Shown: piece by piece, positions 1-7,048 of the stretch | How positions within the stretch are numbered: the first letter of the stretch is position 1 | Layout: each line of letters starts with the position of its first letter | Source of the DNA: Bdellovibrionaceae bacterium UBA6776 | GTDB taxonomy: Bacteria; Bdellovibrionota; Bdellovibrionia; Bdellovibrionales; UBA1609 | Direction of reading: 5' to 3' | Assembly (NCBI GenBank): GCA_002453155.1 | Contig: DKGG01000027.1 | Coordinates: 57,116 to 76,652, forward strand | DNA: 19,537 nt | Program-made: the position numbers and the translations under genes | The notes under the pieces: generated by a model | Told to the model about the DNA's origin: nothing | The model's database searches: none | Seen by the model: the letters and a program-made list of their open reading frames with translations, nothing else

Positions 1-1
1 G

Positions 2-23
2 AAAAGGAAGCAGGTACCTTTTT
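2..23 (-). terminator. Possible weak terminator after the outer-membrane barrel gene
   Basis: Reading the minus strand just past the stop codon at 35-37, AAAAGG is followed nine bases later by CCTTTT, giving a six-pair stem whose 3' arm ends in a short T run. The stem is A/T rich and the loop large, so this is a weak candidate. The window ends here, so a better terminator may lie outside. Confidence 0.28.
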
Positions 24-34
24 GCGAGGAGCAA

Positions 35-553
35 TTAAAGCGAGAGAGGGACGCTGACGGTCACTCCAAACATGCTGAGCTTGTGATTGGGGCTTTGAGA
101 GTTGCCATTGGCTTTGTCATAGGTGGCCGTGATGTACTCAAGGTTCACATCAATCAACGGAACCGGAGAAAGGCCCACACCAAAGCGGATCAAATTTCCC
201 TCGTATTTGGTGGTATCTTGCAATTTGGCGTCAAAAAAGTAAGACGCATAAGCTCTTACCAAAATGGGAAAGTCATAACCTACAAAAACACCCAAGTTGC
301 TGGCGCTGCCATTGAACTTTGGCGAACGGTCCAATTCCCAGTTGCCACCCATGTAATCCGCGCCAAATTGAAGTCCCAAATTTGAAAACCCAAGACGTCC
401 GCCAAAGGTTGGCCCTTTTGCCGTGTCGTCCGCGCTTCCACGGTCATAAGTTCCGAAGTGATAGCCCAGGTAAGGTTCAATCAAAAAACTCGCATGAGAC
501 AGAGGGCTCACCATCACGGCAAATGCCACAGCCAAGCTCTTTATCCAATTCAT
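35..553 (-). CDS. Small outer-membrane beta-barrel protein
   Basis: This encodes a 172-residue exported protein predicted to sit in the outer membrane. Residues 1-21 form a typical Sec signal peptide (positive MNWIK, hydrophobic core, cleavage after SHA). The mature part alternates hydrophobic and polar residues with many Gly, Tyr and Phe (for example EPYLGYHFGTY and GVFVGYDFPI), and ends in a strand-like stretch, VTVSVPLSL. This matches the eight-stranded OmpA/OmpW-type barrels of roughly this length. No peptidoglycan-binding domain follows. The ATG at 553 has a strong Shine-Dalgarno, GAGGAGG, five bases upstream. It lies 76 bases downstream of the GyrI-like gene and may have its own promoter. 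Its ligand or role cannot be read from the sequence. Confidence 0.8.
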   Translation of the reverse strand: MNWIKSLAVAFAVMVSPLSHASFLIEPYLGYHFGTYDRGSADDTAKGPTFGGRLGFSNLGLQFGADYMGGNWELDRSPKFNGSASNLGVFVGYDFPILVRAYASYFFDAKLQDTTKYEGNLIRFGVGLSPVPLIDVNLEYITATYDKANGNSQSPNHKLSMFGVTVSVPLSL

Positions 554-629
554 AAATGCCTCCTCGTTAGCAAAGAATTCGTCTCTATTCTTCTCTTACA
601 ACAATAGACCATTGAGAGAGAAAGTCTAG

Positions 630-1208
630 TTAATCGGAAGTTTGATGATCCGCAAGAGGTTGATAATAGGTGGTTAAAACCTCGTCGCCTTGAACCTCAT
701 AGACTTCAATGACGGGGCCCTCTTTGGCCAGCCGTTGGTCCAGGATCACTTCTTCCATTTTCGGGTAAACCTTAAAAGGACCAATGGCAGGTGATCCTTG
801 AAATTTTGCGACCACTGCGGGCTTGGCTCTCCGGAAATCAAATTGATACCCTAAATCTTTGCTGACCTTGCGGATCTTTTCCTCGGCGACAGAAAGCTGA
901 CTTCCTTTTTTGTCAAAAGCGCAGCCCACATGAGATCGCAGTCGATCCTCACTGATTTCATTGGGGTCATCTAAAAATTCACCAAAGGTTTTTGAGCAGG
1001 GAAATCCCTTTTTGTACAAAGCCTCTTCCACCGTCTTTAGACTTTCATTGATTTGGTGGTAGGGCCCAATGTGATCCTTATAGACCAACACAAATCCTGG
1101 CATTTCGCCCACACGGACATCCACGGATTTGAAAAATCCCAAGTACAGGTAAAGGTAAAGGACCACCCAAAAAATCAGCGTGAGGACACTTAAAACAAGC
1201 CATTTCAT
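630..1208 (-). CDS. Membrane-anchored GyrI-like small-molecule-binding domain protein
   Basis: The 192-residue product starts with a hydrophobic segment (about residues 2-26, MKWLVLSVLTLIFWVVLYLY...) that should anchor it in the inner membrane, followed by a soluble domain. The segment FVLVYKDHIGPYHQINESL, with the later GPFKVYP and VIEVYEV stretches, resembles the GyrI-like/AraC effector-binding fold. Most members of that fold are cytosolic ligand binders or are fused to AraC or MerR DNA-binding domains; none is seen here. The start at 1208 is chosen because its ATG overlaps the upstream stop as ATGA, implying translational coupling; an in-frame ATG at 1238 would lie deep inside the neighbour. 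It is the last gene of the nadC-birA-redoxin string. Ligand and function are unknown. Confidence 0.72.
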   Translation of the reverse strand: MKWLVLSVLTLIFWVVLYLYLYLGFFKSVDVRVGEMPGFVLVYKDHIGPYHQINESLKTVEEALYKKGFPCSKTFGEFLDDPNEISEDRLRSHVGCAFDKKGSQLSVAEEKIRKVSKDLGYQFDFRRAKPAVVAKFQGSPAIGPFKVYPKMEEVILDQRLAKEGPVIEVYEVQGDEVLTTYYQPLADHQTSD

Positions 1209-1768
1209 GAAGGATCCACTTTCCATTTGATCGAGCAACCCATAGAAGGAATCTGTTCCACAGGGGCATCCTTTCCAGTGAGGGCCGCCAAGAGAGCTTC
1301 TTTTAAATCTTCACTTTCCACTTTGGCAGGATCTCTCCAAGAATCATCCAAGCGACCCCGGTAAAAAACAGAACCCTGTCGATCAAAAACATACAAATCT
1401 GGAGTGCAAACCGCACCCAACATCCGCGCCAATTCTTGAGACTCGTCCACCAAGTAGGGAAAGGGATATTTTTTCTCAACCGCTCGAGCCTTTAGATTTT
1501 CGATAGAATCTTCTTCGTAATCGCTGGGATCATTGGAGCAAACCGCTGCAAATTGAATTTCACTCTCATTCGAAAAGTTCTGAGCCAAAGCAATCAATCG
1601 ATCTTCGATGGCTTTCACGTAAGGGCAGTGATTGCAGATAAACATCAAGCAAAAAACTTTTTTAGAACTCAGTTCTCGCAAGTCCACAGTTTTTCCAAAC
1701 ACATCTTTGAGAGAAAATTCCGGAACCTTCAAATCTCCTTGAGACTTGGGCGAATAGGTCAAGGCCAT
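1205..1768 (-). CDS. Thioredoxin-fold (AhpC/TSA-like, PRX_like1 type) family protein
   Basis: This 187-residue protein has no signal peptide, so it should act in the cytosol. After an N-terminal VPEFSLKDVFGKTVDL strand typical of redoxins comes FICNHCPYVKA, with a CxxC pair at C45 and C48. The CNHCPYV form is characteristic of the thioredoxin-like proteins often labelled 'thioredoxin family protein' or 'redoxin domain protein'. GAVCTPDLYVFD supplies the usual cis-proline region, and GRLDDSW matches this subgroup. The enzyme probably acts in thiol redox chemistry or peroxide reduction; the substrate is unknown. I chose the ATG at 1768, just after the birA stop. A TTG at 1786 would add six residues and overlap birA. 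Its 3' end overlaps the GyrI-like gene as ATGA. Confidence 0.82.
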   Translation of the reverse strand: MALTYSPKSQGDLKVPEFSLKDVFGKTVDLRELSSKKVFCLMFICNHCPYVKAIEDRLIALAQNFSNESEIQFAAVCSNDPSDYEEDSIENLKARAVEKKYPFPYLVDESQELARMLGAVCTPDLYVFDRQGSVFYRGRLDDSWRDPAKVESEDLKEALLAALTGKDAPVEQIPSMGCSIKWKVDPS

Positions 1769-1770
1769 GC

Positions 1771-2484
1771 TTACAGTTCCATCCAATTGAGAACTTGGCC
1801 ATCATAAACCAGTTGGCCTTCCGCGTTCACTTCACAGTACTGTTCTTTGAGATTTGGATTTTCATTGAGCCAATCTAAAATTTGCGAGCACTCCGAAGGT
1901 TCCAACTTGCTCATGTGACTCATGCGAGCGGCATGTTCCAATCCATTTTTAAGTTCCTTCAAAAACAACGACCATTGGTCCGTTGAAACTTCTCCCAAAC
2001 CTTCTGTCAACGAAGTCGCTGTCTTTAAGGCTTTTGGAGATTTTGAAACGTTCACACCCAATCCCACAATCAAACGAAATTGATCTCCCTTGCTGACCAC
2101 CTCGGTCAGAATTCCTGCGACTTTTTTGCCGTTTAAAAGAATGTCATTGGGAGCTTTTAAAGACCAAGAGCCTTCAGGAAAAATCTTCGAAAAAGATTCA
2201 ACCAACATCAAACCAATGCGAGGTGTAACCATGGGGGAAGGGGAGCGACTCACATCAAAGGACCACGTAGAAAGCAAAAAACCTCCATGGCCTTCATCTT
2301 CCCAAGTGCGATCAAAACGTCCGCGACCTTCCGTTTGGTGTTGTGCCAGGTAAAGTTTGAGCGGGTCGTGGGTTTGAAAGGCCTCTTCCTTCGCCACATC
2401 ATTGGTGGAAGTCATTGCGTCTTTCATGGTGCATGGAATTTTTAACTTCTTCGCCCAGGTTCCAGTTTGTTCAAAGGCATTCAT
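1771..2484 (-). CDS. birA: Biotin--[acetyl-CoA-carboxylase] ligase, single-domain type
   Basis: This enzyme makes biotinyl-5'-AMP from biotin and ATP and transfers biotin to the carrier lysine of acetyl-CoA carboxylase (BCCP). The 237-residue protein shows the family motifs in order: TSTND near the start, TEGRGRFDRTW (the GRGRxxRxW adenylate/biotin loop), LKAPNDILLNGKKVAGIL (KxPND and the catalytic lysine strand) and IVGLGVNV. There is no N-terminal winged-helix domain, so it is a class I ligase that should not act as the biotin repressor. The ATG at 2484 has GGAG nine bases upstream and lies six bases past the nadC stop; a TTG at 2499 would overlap nadC. Position between nadC and a redoxin suggests a cofactor-related operon. 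Function is secure, symbol by homology. Confidence 0.92.
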   Translation of the reverse strand: MNAFEQTGTWAKKLKIPCTMKDAMTSTNDVAKEEAFQTHDPLKLYLAQHQTEGRGRFDRTWEDEGHGGFLLSTWSFDVSRSPSPMVTPRIGLMLVESFSKIFPEGSWSLKAPNDILLNGKKVAGILTEVVSKGDQFRLIVGLGVNVSKSPKALKTATSLTEGLGEVSTDQWSLFLKELKNGLEHAARMSHMSKLEPSECSQILDWLNENPNLKEQYCEVNAEGQLVYDGQVLNWMEL

Positions 2485-2489
2485 GATTT

Positions 2490-3314
2490 TTAACTCCAAT
2501 CAAACAAAAGGCTGAGGTCTGCACAAGGAGCCGAGTGAGTGATTTGGCCCACACTGATAAAATCAATTCCGAGCTCTGCTACAGACCGAATCCTCTCTAA
2601 GTTCATGTTACCACTGGCCTCCGTATGGATGTGGCCAGGGATGGATTCAAGGCAGACTTTTAACGCATCTAAATTCATGTTGTCCAGAAGGATGCGGTCT
2701 ACATTTTCACTGACGGCCTGTTGAACCTCAGAAAGGTCTGAGCACTCGACAACGATGGGAAGATCAGAATGTTTCCTCATTCTTAGCACAGCGTCCCGGA
2801 TGCTTCCGGCAGCGCGAATGTGATTGTCTTTAATTAAAATGCCATCAGACAGATTCATGCGGTGGTTCTTTCCGCCGCCATGGACCACAGCCTTTTTTTC
2901 AAGCTCTCTCCAACCAGGCGTGGTTTTTCGCGTATCCAAAATTTGAGTCTTTGTTCCGTGTAACTTTTCAACAAAACATCTTGTCAGCGTTGCGATGCCA
3001 GTGAGTTTTCCCAGAAAATTTAAAGCCACTCGTTCTGCTTTTAAGATCGACAGAGCAGACCCTTCGATCAGGCAAACAGTTTGCTGGTTGTAAACAAAAT
3101 CTGAATCTTTGAAGTGCCATTGAAAACTTAAAGTGGGGTCAATTTTCATCATGGCTCTTTCAAAACACTCTTTTCCCGAAAGCACCAAATCTTCTTTGGC
3201 CTTCAAGCTGGCAAGAATCATTCGGTCTTTGGGGACAACCGCTTCTGAAGTGATGTCTCCTTGGGGCAGGTCTTCCTCAAAGGCCATATCTAAGAGTCGA
3301 TCAAAAGCCTCCAT
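2490..3314 (-). CDS. nadC: Nicotinate-nucleotide pyrophosphorylase (quinolinate phosphoribosyltransferase, carboxylating)
   Basis: NadC converts quinolinate and PRPP to nicotinate mononucleotide, CO2 and pyrophosphate in de novo NAD synthesis, in the cytosol. The 274-residue length is normal. Diagnostic motifs include EEDLPQGDITSE near the start, ERVALNFLGKLTGIAT, DTRKTTPGWRELEKKAV followed by HGGGKNHRMNLSDGILIKDNH (the quinolinate and PRPP binding arginines, lysines and histidine), LDNM, and ISVGQITHSAPCADLS at the C-terminus. The ATG at 3314 has GAGGT seven bases upstream inside the 23-base gap after the receiver gene. nadA and nadB are not in the window. Confidence 0.96.
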   Translation of the reverse strand: MEAFDRLLDMAFEEDLPQGDITSEAVVPKDRMILASLKAKEDLVLSGKECFERAMMKIDPTLSFQWHFKDSDFVYNQQTVCLIEGSALSILKAERVALNFLGKLTGIATLTRCFVEKLHGTKTQILDTRKTTPGWRELEKKAVVHGGGKNHRMNLSDGILIKDNHIRAAGSIRDAVLRMRKHSDLPIVVECSDLSEVQQAVSENVDRILLDNMNLDALKVCLESIPGHIHTEASGNMNLERIRSVAELGIDFISVGQITHSAPCADLSLLFDWS

Positions 3315-3337
3315 TAAAAGACCTCATTTCTCAATGT

Positions 3338-4303
3338 TTAAGGGGAGATTTCTTTTTCTTTTTCGCTCAGAAGTTTTTTGAGTTCACGCTCAATGATTTG
3401 TGTGGCCAAGTCGGGCACCACTTTCCATGCGATGTCTTCAATAATCTTAGGAGCCAATCGCTCGACGATTTCGCGAACCTCTTCAGGCTTCAATCCAATC
3501 ACATCATCGCTGGCCGAAGAGGGGGAAGGGCTTGAGCGATGGAAACTAAAATCCTCATCTTCCAGGGAGTCATCATCCAGCTCCAAAGTGGTTGGAGCCG
3601 AATTTGAAGCGTTCTCTCTTTCAAGGTCCACGGCTTGAAAGCTGGTGAACTCCTCTTCGGGATCCGTGCTCGTCGCGTCGGAGGATTCTTCGGTCTCTTC
3701 AGAGGTTGAAAACTCCGCTTCATCCACTTCCAAATCATCCAGCTCCACTTTGAAGGCGTCTTTGCCGCCCGTGGATTTAAACTGCACCGCTTGAAACTCG
3801 TCTTCGCTCTCGTCTCGAGGGGAAGGTGGCTCTTCGATTTCCGCCGGTTCCTTGTTTGCCACACTTTGAGAGGGCTCATTGGCCTCTTCTTCGCGATGAG
3901 GAAATTCCAAATATTCCGAAAGATTTTGAGTTTTCGTTTTAGGAACCAAATCTTGAACCACTTTGCGCAGTTGGTTCACGTCAAAAGGCTTTTCCAGCTG
4001 CCCATCCGCTTCGCAGGCTTCAAACTTGTCCTGATCCAACTCCATGAAACCACTCCACATCAAAACCACAGGAATGGACTTCAACTGATCGTCGGCTTTC
4101 ATTTCGGAACAGACCTCGTAGCCGTTCTTTTTTTGAAGCAAAATGTCCGCAAAAATAATGTCCGGTTGAAAATCCAAAGAGACCGCATGGACGTCAATTC
4201 CCAAAGCCACGGGCGTAACCTCCACACCGTAATCTTGGAGAGCCAGCTGGAATACTTTTTTAATGGTGGAACTTTCGTCCGCAAGTAAGACGCGCAAAGC
4301 CAT
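3338..4303 (-). CDS. Receiver-domain protein with acidic linker and C-terminal helical tail
   Basis: This 321-residue protein begins with a CheY-like receiver domain (about residues 1-122): acidic pair D9-E10, phosphoacceptor D53 in PDIIFADILL, S84 and K105 in LEKPF. A low-complexity, Glu/Asp/Ser-rich linker follows (about 125-270). The last 50 residues form an amphipathic helical region (LKPEEVREIVERLAPKII, then AWKVVPDLATQIIEREL) of a kind I recognise from the tails of deltaproteobacterial receiver proteins. There is no DNA-binding or enzymatic output domain, so output is probably by protein-protein contact. It recalls polarity proteins such as RomR in layout, but I cannot claim orthology. 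No histidine kinase is adjacent. The ATG at 4303 lacks a clear Shine-Dalgarno; it is chosen because MALRVLLADE starts the receiver fold exactly. Confidence 0.85.
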   Translation of the reverse strand: MALRVLLADESSTIKKVFQLALQDYGVEVTPVALGIDVHAVSLDFQPDIIFADILLQKKNGYEVCSEMKADDQLKSIPVVLMWSGFMELDQDKFEACEADGQLEKPFDVNQLRKVVQDLVPKTKTQNLSEYLEFPHREEEANEPSQSVANKEPAEIEEPPSPRDESEDEFQAVQFKSTGGKDAFKVELDDLEVDEAEFSTSEETEESSDATSTDPEEEFTSFQAVDLERENASNSAPTTLELDDDSLEDEDFSFHRSSPSPSSASDDVIGLKPEEVREIVERLAPKIIEDIAWKVVPDLATQIIERELKKLLSEKEKEISP

Positions 4304-4322
4304 AACTGAAAGTAAAATCTTT

Positions 4323-4350
4323 TTGAGATAGTCCGTCAAGCAAGTAAATT
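4323..4350 (+). promoter_or_regulatory. Candidate promoter for the lptG-def-fmt-rpe operon
   Basis: TTGAGA at 4323-4328 and TAAATT at 4345-4350 are separated by 16 bases in the short divergent gap between the receiver gene and the permease. Transcription would start only a few bases before the ATG at 4360. That fits the absence of a good Shine-Dalgarno there and would give a leaderless or nearly leaderless transcript. The match to consensus is only partial. Confidence 0.3.
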
Positions 4351-4359
4351 GAAAGCCAA

Positions 4360-5439
4360 ATGAAGATTTTCGATTTTTATATCGTAAAGATATTCTTCGG
4401 TTTTTGGATCGGCGGCCTGGTTGTCTTTGCCACATTGTATTTGACGGTAGATGCCCTTGGAATGGTAACCCGTTACACCGATGTGGGCATGGGCGCTTTC
4501 GTTCGCTACTACGCATTCAGCTTGCCGGCACTGATCTATCAGCTTTTTCCGGTAATTTGTCTTTTTGCGGTCCTTTTCACTTTGTCTCAATTGAATCGGA
4601 GCAATGAGCTGGTTGCTCTTTACTCCATGGGGAATTCTCTCTTTCGAGTGGCCCTTCCTGTTTTGTTGAGTGTGTTGTTTTTGTCTTTGGTGTTCTTTGG
4701 AATTTCCGATCGGATTTTTCCACGACTGGCTCTCAAGAAAAAGTATGTGGAGTATGTGGAGATCAAGCAAAAGCCCGGCGCCTTTGGGATGGTCAAGACC
4801 AACCGCATTTGGTATCGCTCAGAGAACACTTTGTTCAATATCAAAGTGTTAAATCCCCAAGAGTCTACGGCTCAGGGAGTGACTCTTTACTACTTCAATG
4901 ATGCCTGGGATTTGGTTCAGTTGATTTCTGCTAAAACTGTGGCCATGCAGGGTTCCTTGTGGAAACTCAAAGACGGCCTGATCACCATTTTTCTGACAGA
5001 TTCCAGTTTTCCGCTGACTCAAAGTTTTCAAGCCAAAAATATCGTCATGAATGAAGAAGTGTCAGATCTGCAATCGGCATCAGATTCTTCCGACCAAATG
5101 AGTTTGGGGCAATTGGGGCGATTTATCGAGCGCAACCGCGAGGCGGGGCTGGAGACCACTTCTTATGAGGTGGATTATCATTCCAAATTTAGCTTTGCCT
5201 TGGCGGCTTTGGTTATGAGCATTCTAGGCCTTCCATTTGCGGTGGAGCGAGTCCGGTCGGGTGGTGGTTTTAAGAATGTGGGAATTTGTTTGGGCTTGGC
5301 CTTTCTTTATTGGTCTCTTTACAGTTCTTTTCTCACACTGGGGAAATATGGGGCTTTGCCGCCCTTTCTCGCCGCATGGACGCCCAATCTCCTGACCATA
5401 GGCGCCTCTGTGGTCCTCTACAAAAGGCTCAATCGCTAA
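4360..5439 (+). CDS. lptG: LptF/LptG-family (YjgP/YjgQ) permease of the lipopolysaccharide export system
   Basis: LptF and LptG form the inner-membrane part of the LptB2FG ABC transporter that pulls LPS out of the inner membrane towards LptC. The 359-residue protein has the family layout: a transmembrane helix near residues 8-35, two more around 45-75 and 95-118, a periplasmic beta-jellyroll of about 140 residues (PGAFGMVKTNRIWYRSEN...), and three C-terminal helices (FALAALVMSILGLPFAV, ICLGLAFLYWSLYSSF, LTIGASVVLYKRL). NRSNELVALYSMG is the typical cytosolic coupling-helix segment that contacts LptB. I lean to LptG over LptF, but only one family member is present and the choice is not certain. 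Its partner and LptB must lie elsewhere. It opens the plus-strand operon. Confidence 0.85.
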   Translation: MKIFDFYIVKIFFGFWIGGLVVFATLYLTVDALGMVTRYTDVGMGAFVRYYAFSLPALIYQLFPVICLFAVLFTLSQLNRSNELVALYSMGNSLFRVALPVLLSVLFLSLVFFGISDRIFPRLALKKKYVEYVEIKQKPGAFGMVKTNRIWYRSENTLFNIKVLNPQESTAQGVTLYYFNDAWDLVQLISAKTVAMQGSLWKLKDGLITIFLTDSSFPLTQSFQAKNIVMNEEVSDLQSASDSSDQMSLGQLGRFIERNREAGLETTSYEVDYHSKFSFALAALVMSILGLPFAVERVRSGGGFKNVGICLGLAFLYWSLYSSFLTLGKYGALPPFLAAWTPNLLTIGASVVLYKRLNR

Positions 5440-5456
5440 AGCTGAAAAGTTCAGTG

Positions 5457-5474
5457 GAAAATGGGGCCATTTTC
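5457..5474. repeat. Perfect 8-bp inverted repeat between lptG and def
   Basis: GAAAATGGGGCCATTTTC has two perfect 8-base arms around a 2-base centre, 18 bases after the lptG stop and 18 before the def start. A TATACT hexamer at 5478-5483 follows directly and could be a -10 element for an internal def promoter. It may be an operator or an RNA hairpin; no U run follows, so it is not a standard terminator. Confidence 0.5.
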
Positions 5475-5492
5475 ACCTATACTACGTCGGTT

Positions 5493-6113
5493 ATGGCAAT
5501 ACTCGAGATTCTAAAATTCCCAGACCCACGGCTGCGTTTAAAGTGCAAACCCGTGGATGAAGTGACTCCTGAGTTGGCGTCGTTTGCTCAAGATATGATG
5601 GAGACCATGCGTTCTTTCCATGGCATTGGCTTGGCTGCGGCTCAAGTCAACCGTCAAATCCGACTTTTGGTGTTGGATACGCGCCCCAAGGAAAATGGCC
5701 GGTACAAACCTGAAGAAATGACCGAGCTGGAGCAAAAAATTGAACAGCCCATGATTTTGTTCAATCCAGAGATCATCGATAAAAAGGGGAAAACCACCTT
5801 CGATGAAGGCTGCCTCAGTGTTCCCACCTATTTTGAAACTGTGGAGCGTTTCGATTGGATTCGCGTGAAGGCTTTGAATGAAAAAGGCGAAGCCATTGAG
5901 TTTGAAACGGATGGTTTGCTCTCGATTTGCATTCAACATGAGATCGATCACTTGGACGGAAAACTTTTTATAGATCGTTTGAGTCCGATCAAAGCGAATC
6001 GTTTGAAATCAAAAATCAAAAAATTCGGATATCCAGATCCTTCGGAAGAGGACGACGCTGACGAAGATGGCGACCTTGTCGGAGAATCGGTTGGGTCTAA
6101 AAGTTCATTGTGA
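5493..6113 (+). CDS. def: Peptide deformylase
   Basis: Peptide deformylase removes the formyl group from the N-terminal methionine of new proteins and is paired with fmt next door. All three catalytic motifs are present in the 206-residue protein: GIGLAAAQV (44-52), EGCLSVP (metal ligand C107) and QHEIDHLDG (ligands H149 and H153, general base E150). The protein is longer than the usual ~170 residues, for two reasons: an insertion rich in charged residues around 65-87 (RPKENGRYKPEEMTELEQ), and an acidic, disordered-looking tail after residue 180 (PDPSEEDDADEDGD...). The ATG at 5493 is chosen because MAILEILKFPDPRLR is the canonical start; its Shine-Dalgarno is weak. The 3' end overlaps fmt by GTGA. 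Confidence 0.96.
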   Translation: MAILEILKFPDPRLRLKCKPVDEVTPELASFAQDMMETMRSFHGIGLAAAQVNRQIRLLVLDTRPKENGRYKPEEMTELEQKIEQPMILFNPEIIDKKGKTTFDEGCLSVPTYFETVERFDWIRVKALNEKGEAIEFETDGLLSICIQHEIDHLDGKLFIDRLSPIKANRLKSKIKKFGYPDPSEEDDADEDGDLVGESVGSKSSL

Positions 6114-7048
6114 GTCGCGTTCGAATCGCCTTTTTAGGCACTCCAGATTTATCCAAACAGTTTCTAGAAGCTTTGATCAAAGATGAGCACTATGAAGTGG
6201 TTGGGGTGATCTCACAACCCGATCGTCCCGCTGGCCGCAAAATGATTCTTCAAGCTTCACCGGTCAAATCTCTTGCGGAAAGCCTTGGGATTCCCACGCT
6301 CTCACCAGAAACTGTAAATACCGAAGAAATCCGCGAAGTGGTCAAATCCTGGCGTGCGGAAGCCTGTGTGGTGGTGGCCTTTGGCCAAATTTTAGGTCAA
6401 AAATTTTTAGATTTGTTTCCCAATCGTGTGGTGAACATTCACGCCAGTCTTCTTCCTCACTTAAGAGGAGCGGCTCCCGTTCAACGGTCCCTGATGGCTG
6501 GTGAAACAGAAACCGGAGTGACTTTGCAAGTGATGGTCAAAAAGTTGGATGCGGGTCCGGTCCTTGGAATGCGAAAAATTTCGGTTCCTGAAGAGATGAA
6601 TGCCATCGAATTGTTTTCCGAAATGATCCAAAAGGGAAAAGAACTTTTGGAAGTGGATTTTATGGACTATCTCCGAGGGAATCTTTCTGCATCTCCTCAA
6701 AATGAAGAGCATGCCACTTACGCTCACAAAATTGAGAAGTCCGAATCTAAAGTTCAGTGGTCCAACTCGGCAAAAGACATTCACAACTTGGTGCGTGGAT
6801 TGGCCATGGGGCCACAGGCTTATGGCGTGCGACAGGAAAAAAATTTGAAAATTCATCGAACAAAAGTTTCCACTGAGAATTTGTCCGGTGCCCCGGGCAC
6901 TTTGGTTCAAAAGGCCAACCAACTTTTTGTGGTTTGTGGACAGGGAGTTTTGGAATTGATTGAAGTTCAGCCCGAATCCAAACCGCGCATGAGTGTAGAA
7001 GATTATTTGCGAGGTCGACCTGTGGAATCCGGGGAAAAACTGTCATGA
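6110..7048 (+). CDS. fmt: Methionyl-tRNA formyltransferase
   Basis: Fmt transfers a formyl group from 10-formyltetrahydrofolate to the amino group of methionyl-initiator tRNA. The 312-residue protein has the formyltransferase Rossmann domain (IAFLGTPDLS, SQPDRPAGRK, VVAFGQILG, then NIHASLLPHLRGAAPVQRS with the catalytic Asn-His pair, and LDAGPVLG with the third catalytic residue Asp). The tRNA-binding C-terminal domain follows from about residue 205. It starts with GTG at 6110, inside the def stop (GTGA), so translation is coupled. The 3' end overlaps rpe by ATGA. In many bacteria rsmB follows fmt; it is absent here. Confidence 0.96.
   Translation: MSRVRIAFLGTPDLSKQFLEALIKDEHYEVVGVISQPDRPAGRKMILQASPVKSLAESLGIPTLSPETVNTEEIREVVKSWRAEACVVVAFGQILGQKFLDLFPNRVVNIHASLLPHLRGAAPVQRSLMAGETETGVTLQVMVKKLDAGPVLGMRKISVPEEMNAIELFSEMIQKGKELLEVDFMDYLRGNLSASPQNEEHATYAHKIEKSESKVQWSNSAKDIHNLVRGLAMGPQAYGVRQEKNLKIHRTKVSTENLSGAPGTLVQKANQLFVVCGQGVLELIEVQPESKPRMSVEDYLRGRPVESGEKLS

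Noticed and set aside
562..629. Terminator between the GyrI-like gene and the outer-membrane barrel gene
   Set aside because: CAAT/ATTG and TCTCT/AGAGA can pair, but the stems are short, separated by bulges, and no T run follows on the minus strand.
3791..4288. A 165-codon open frame on the plus strand inside the receiver gene
   Set aside because: It is antisense to an intact receiver domain with D53 and K105 in place; the frame has no family features.
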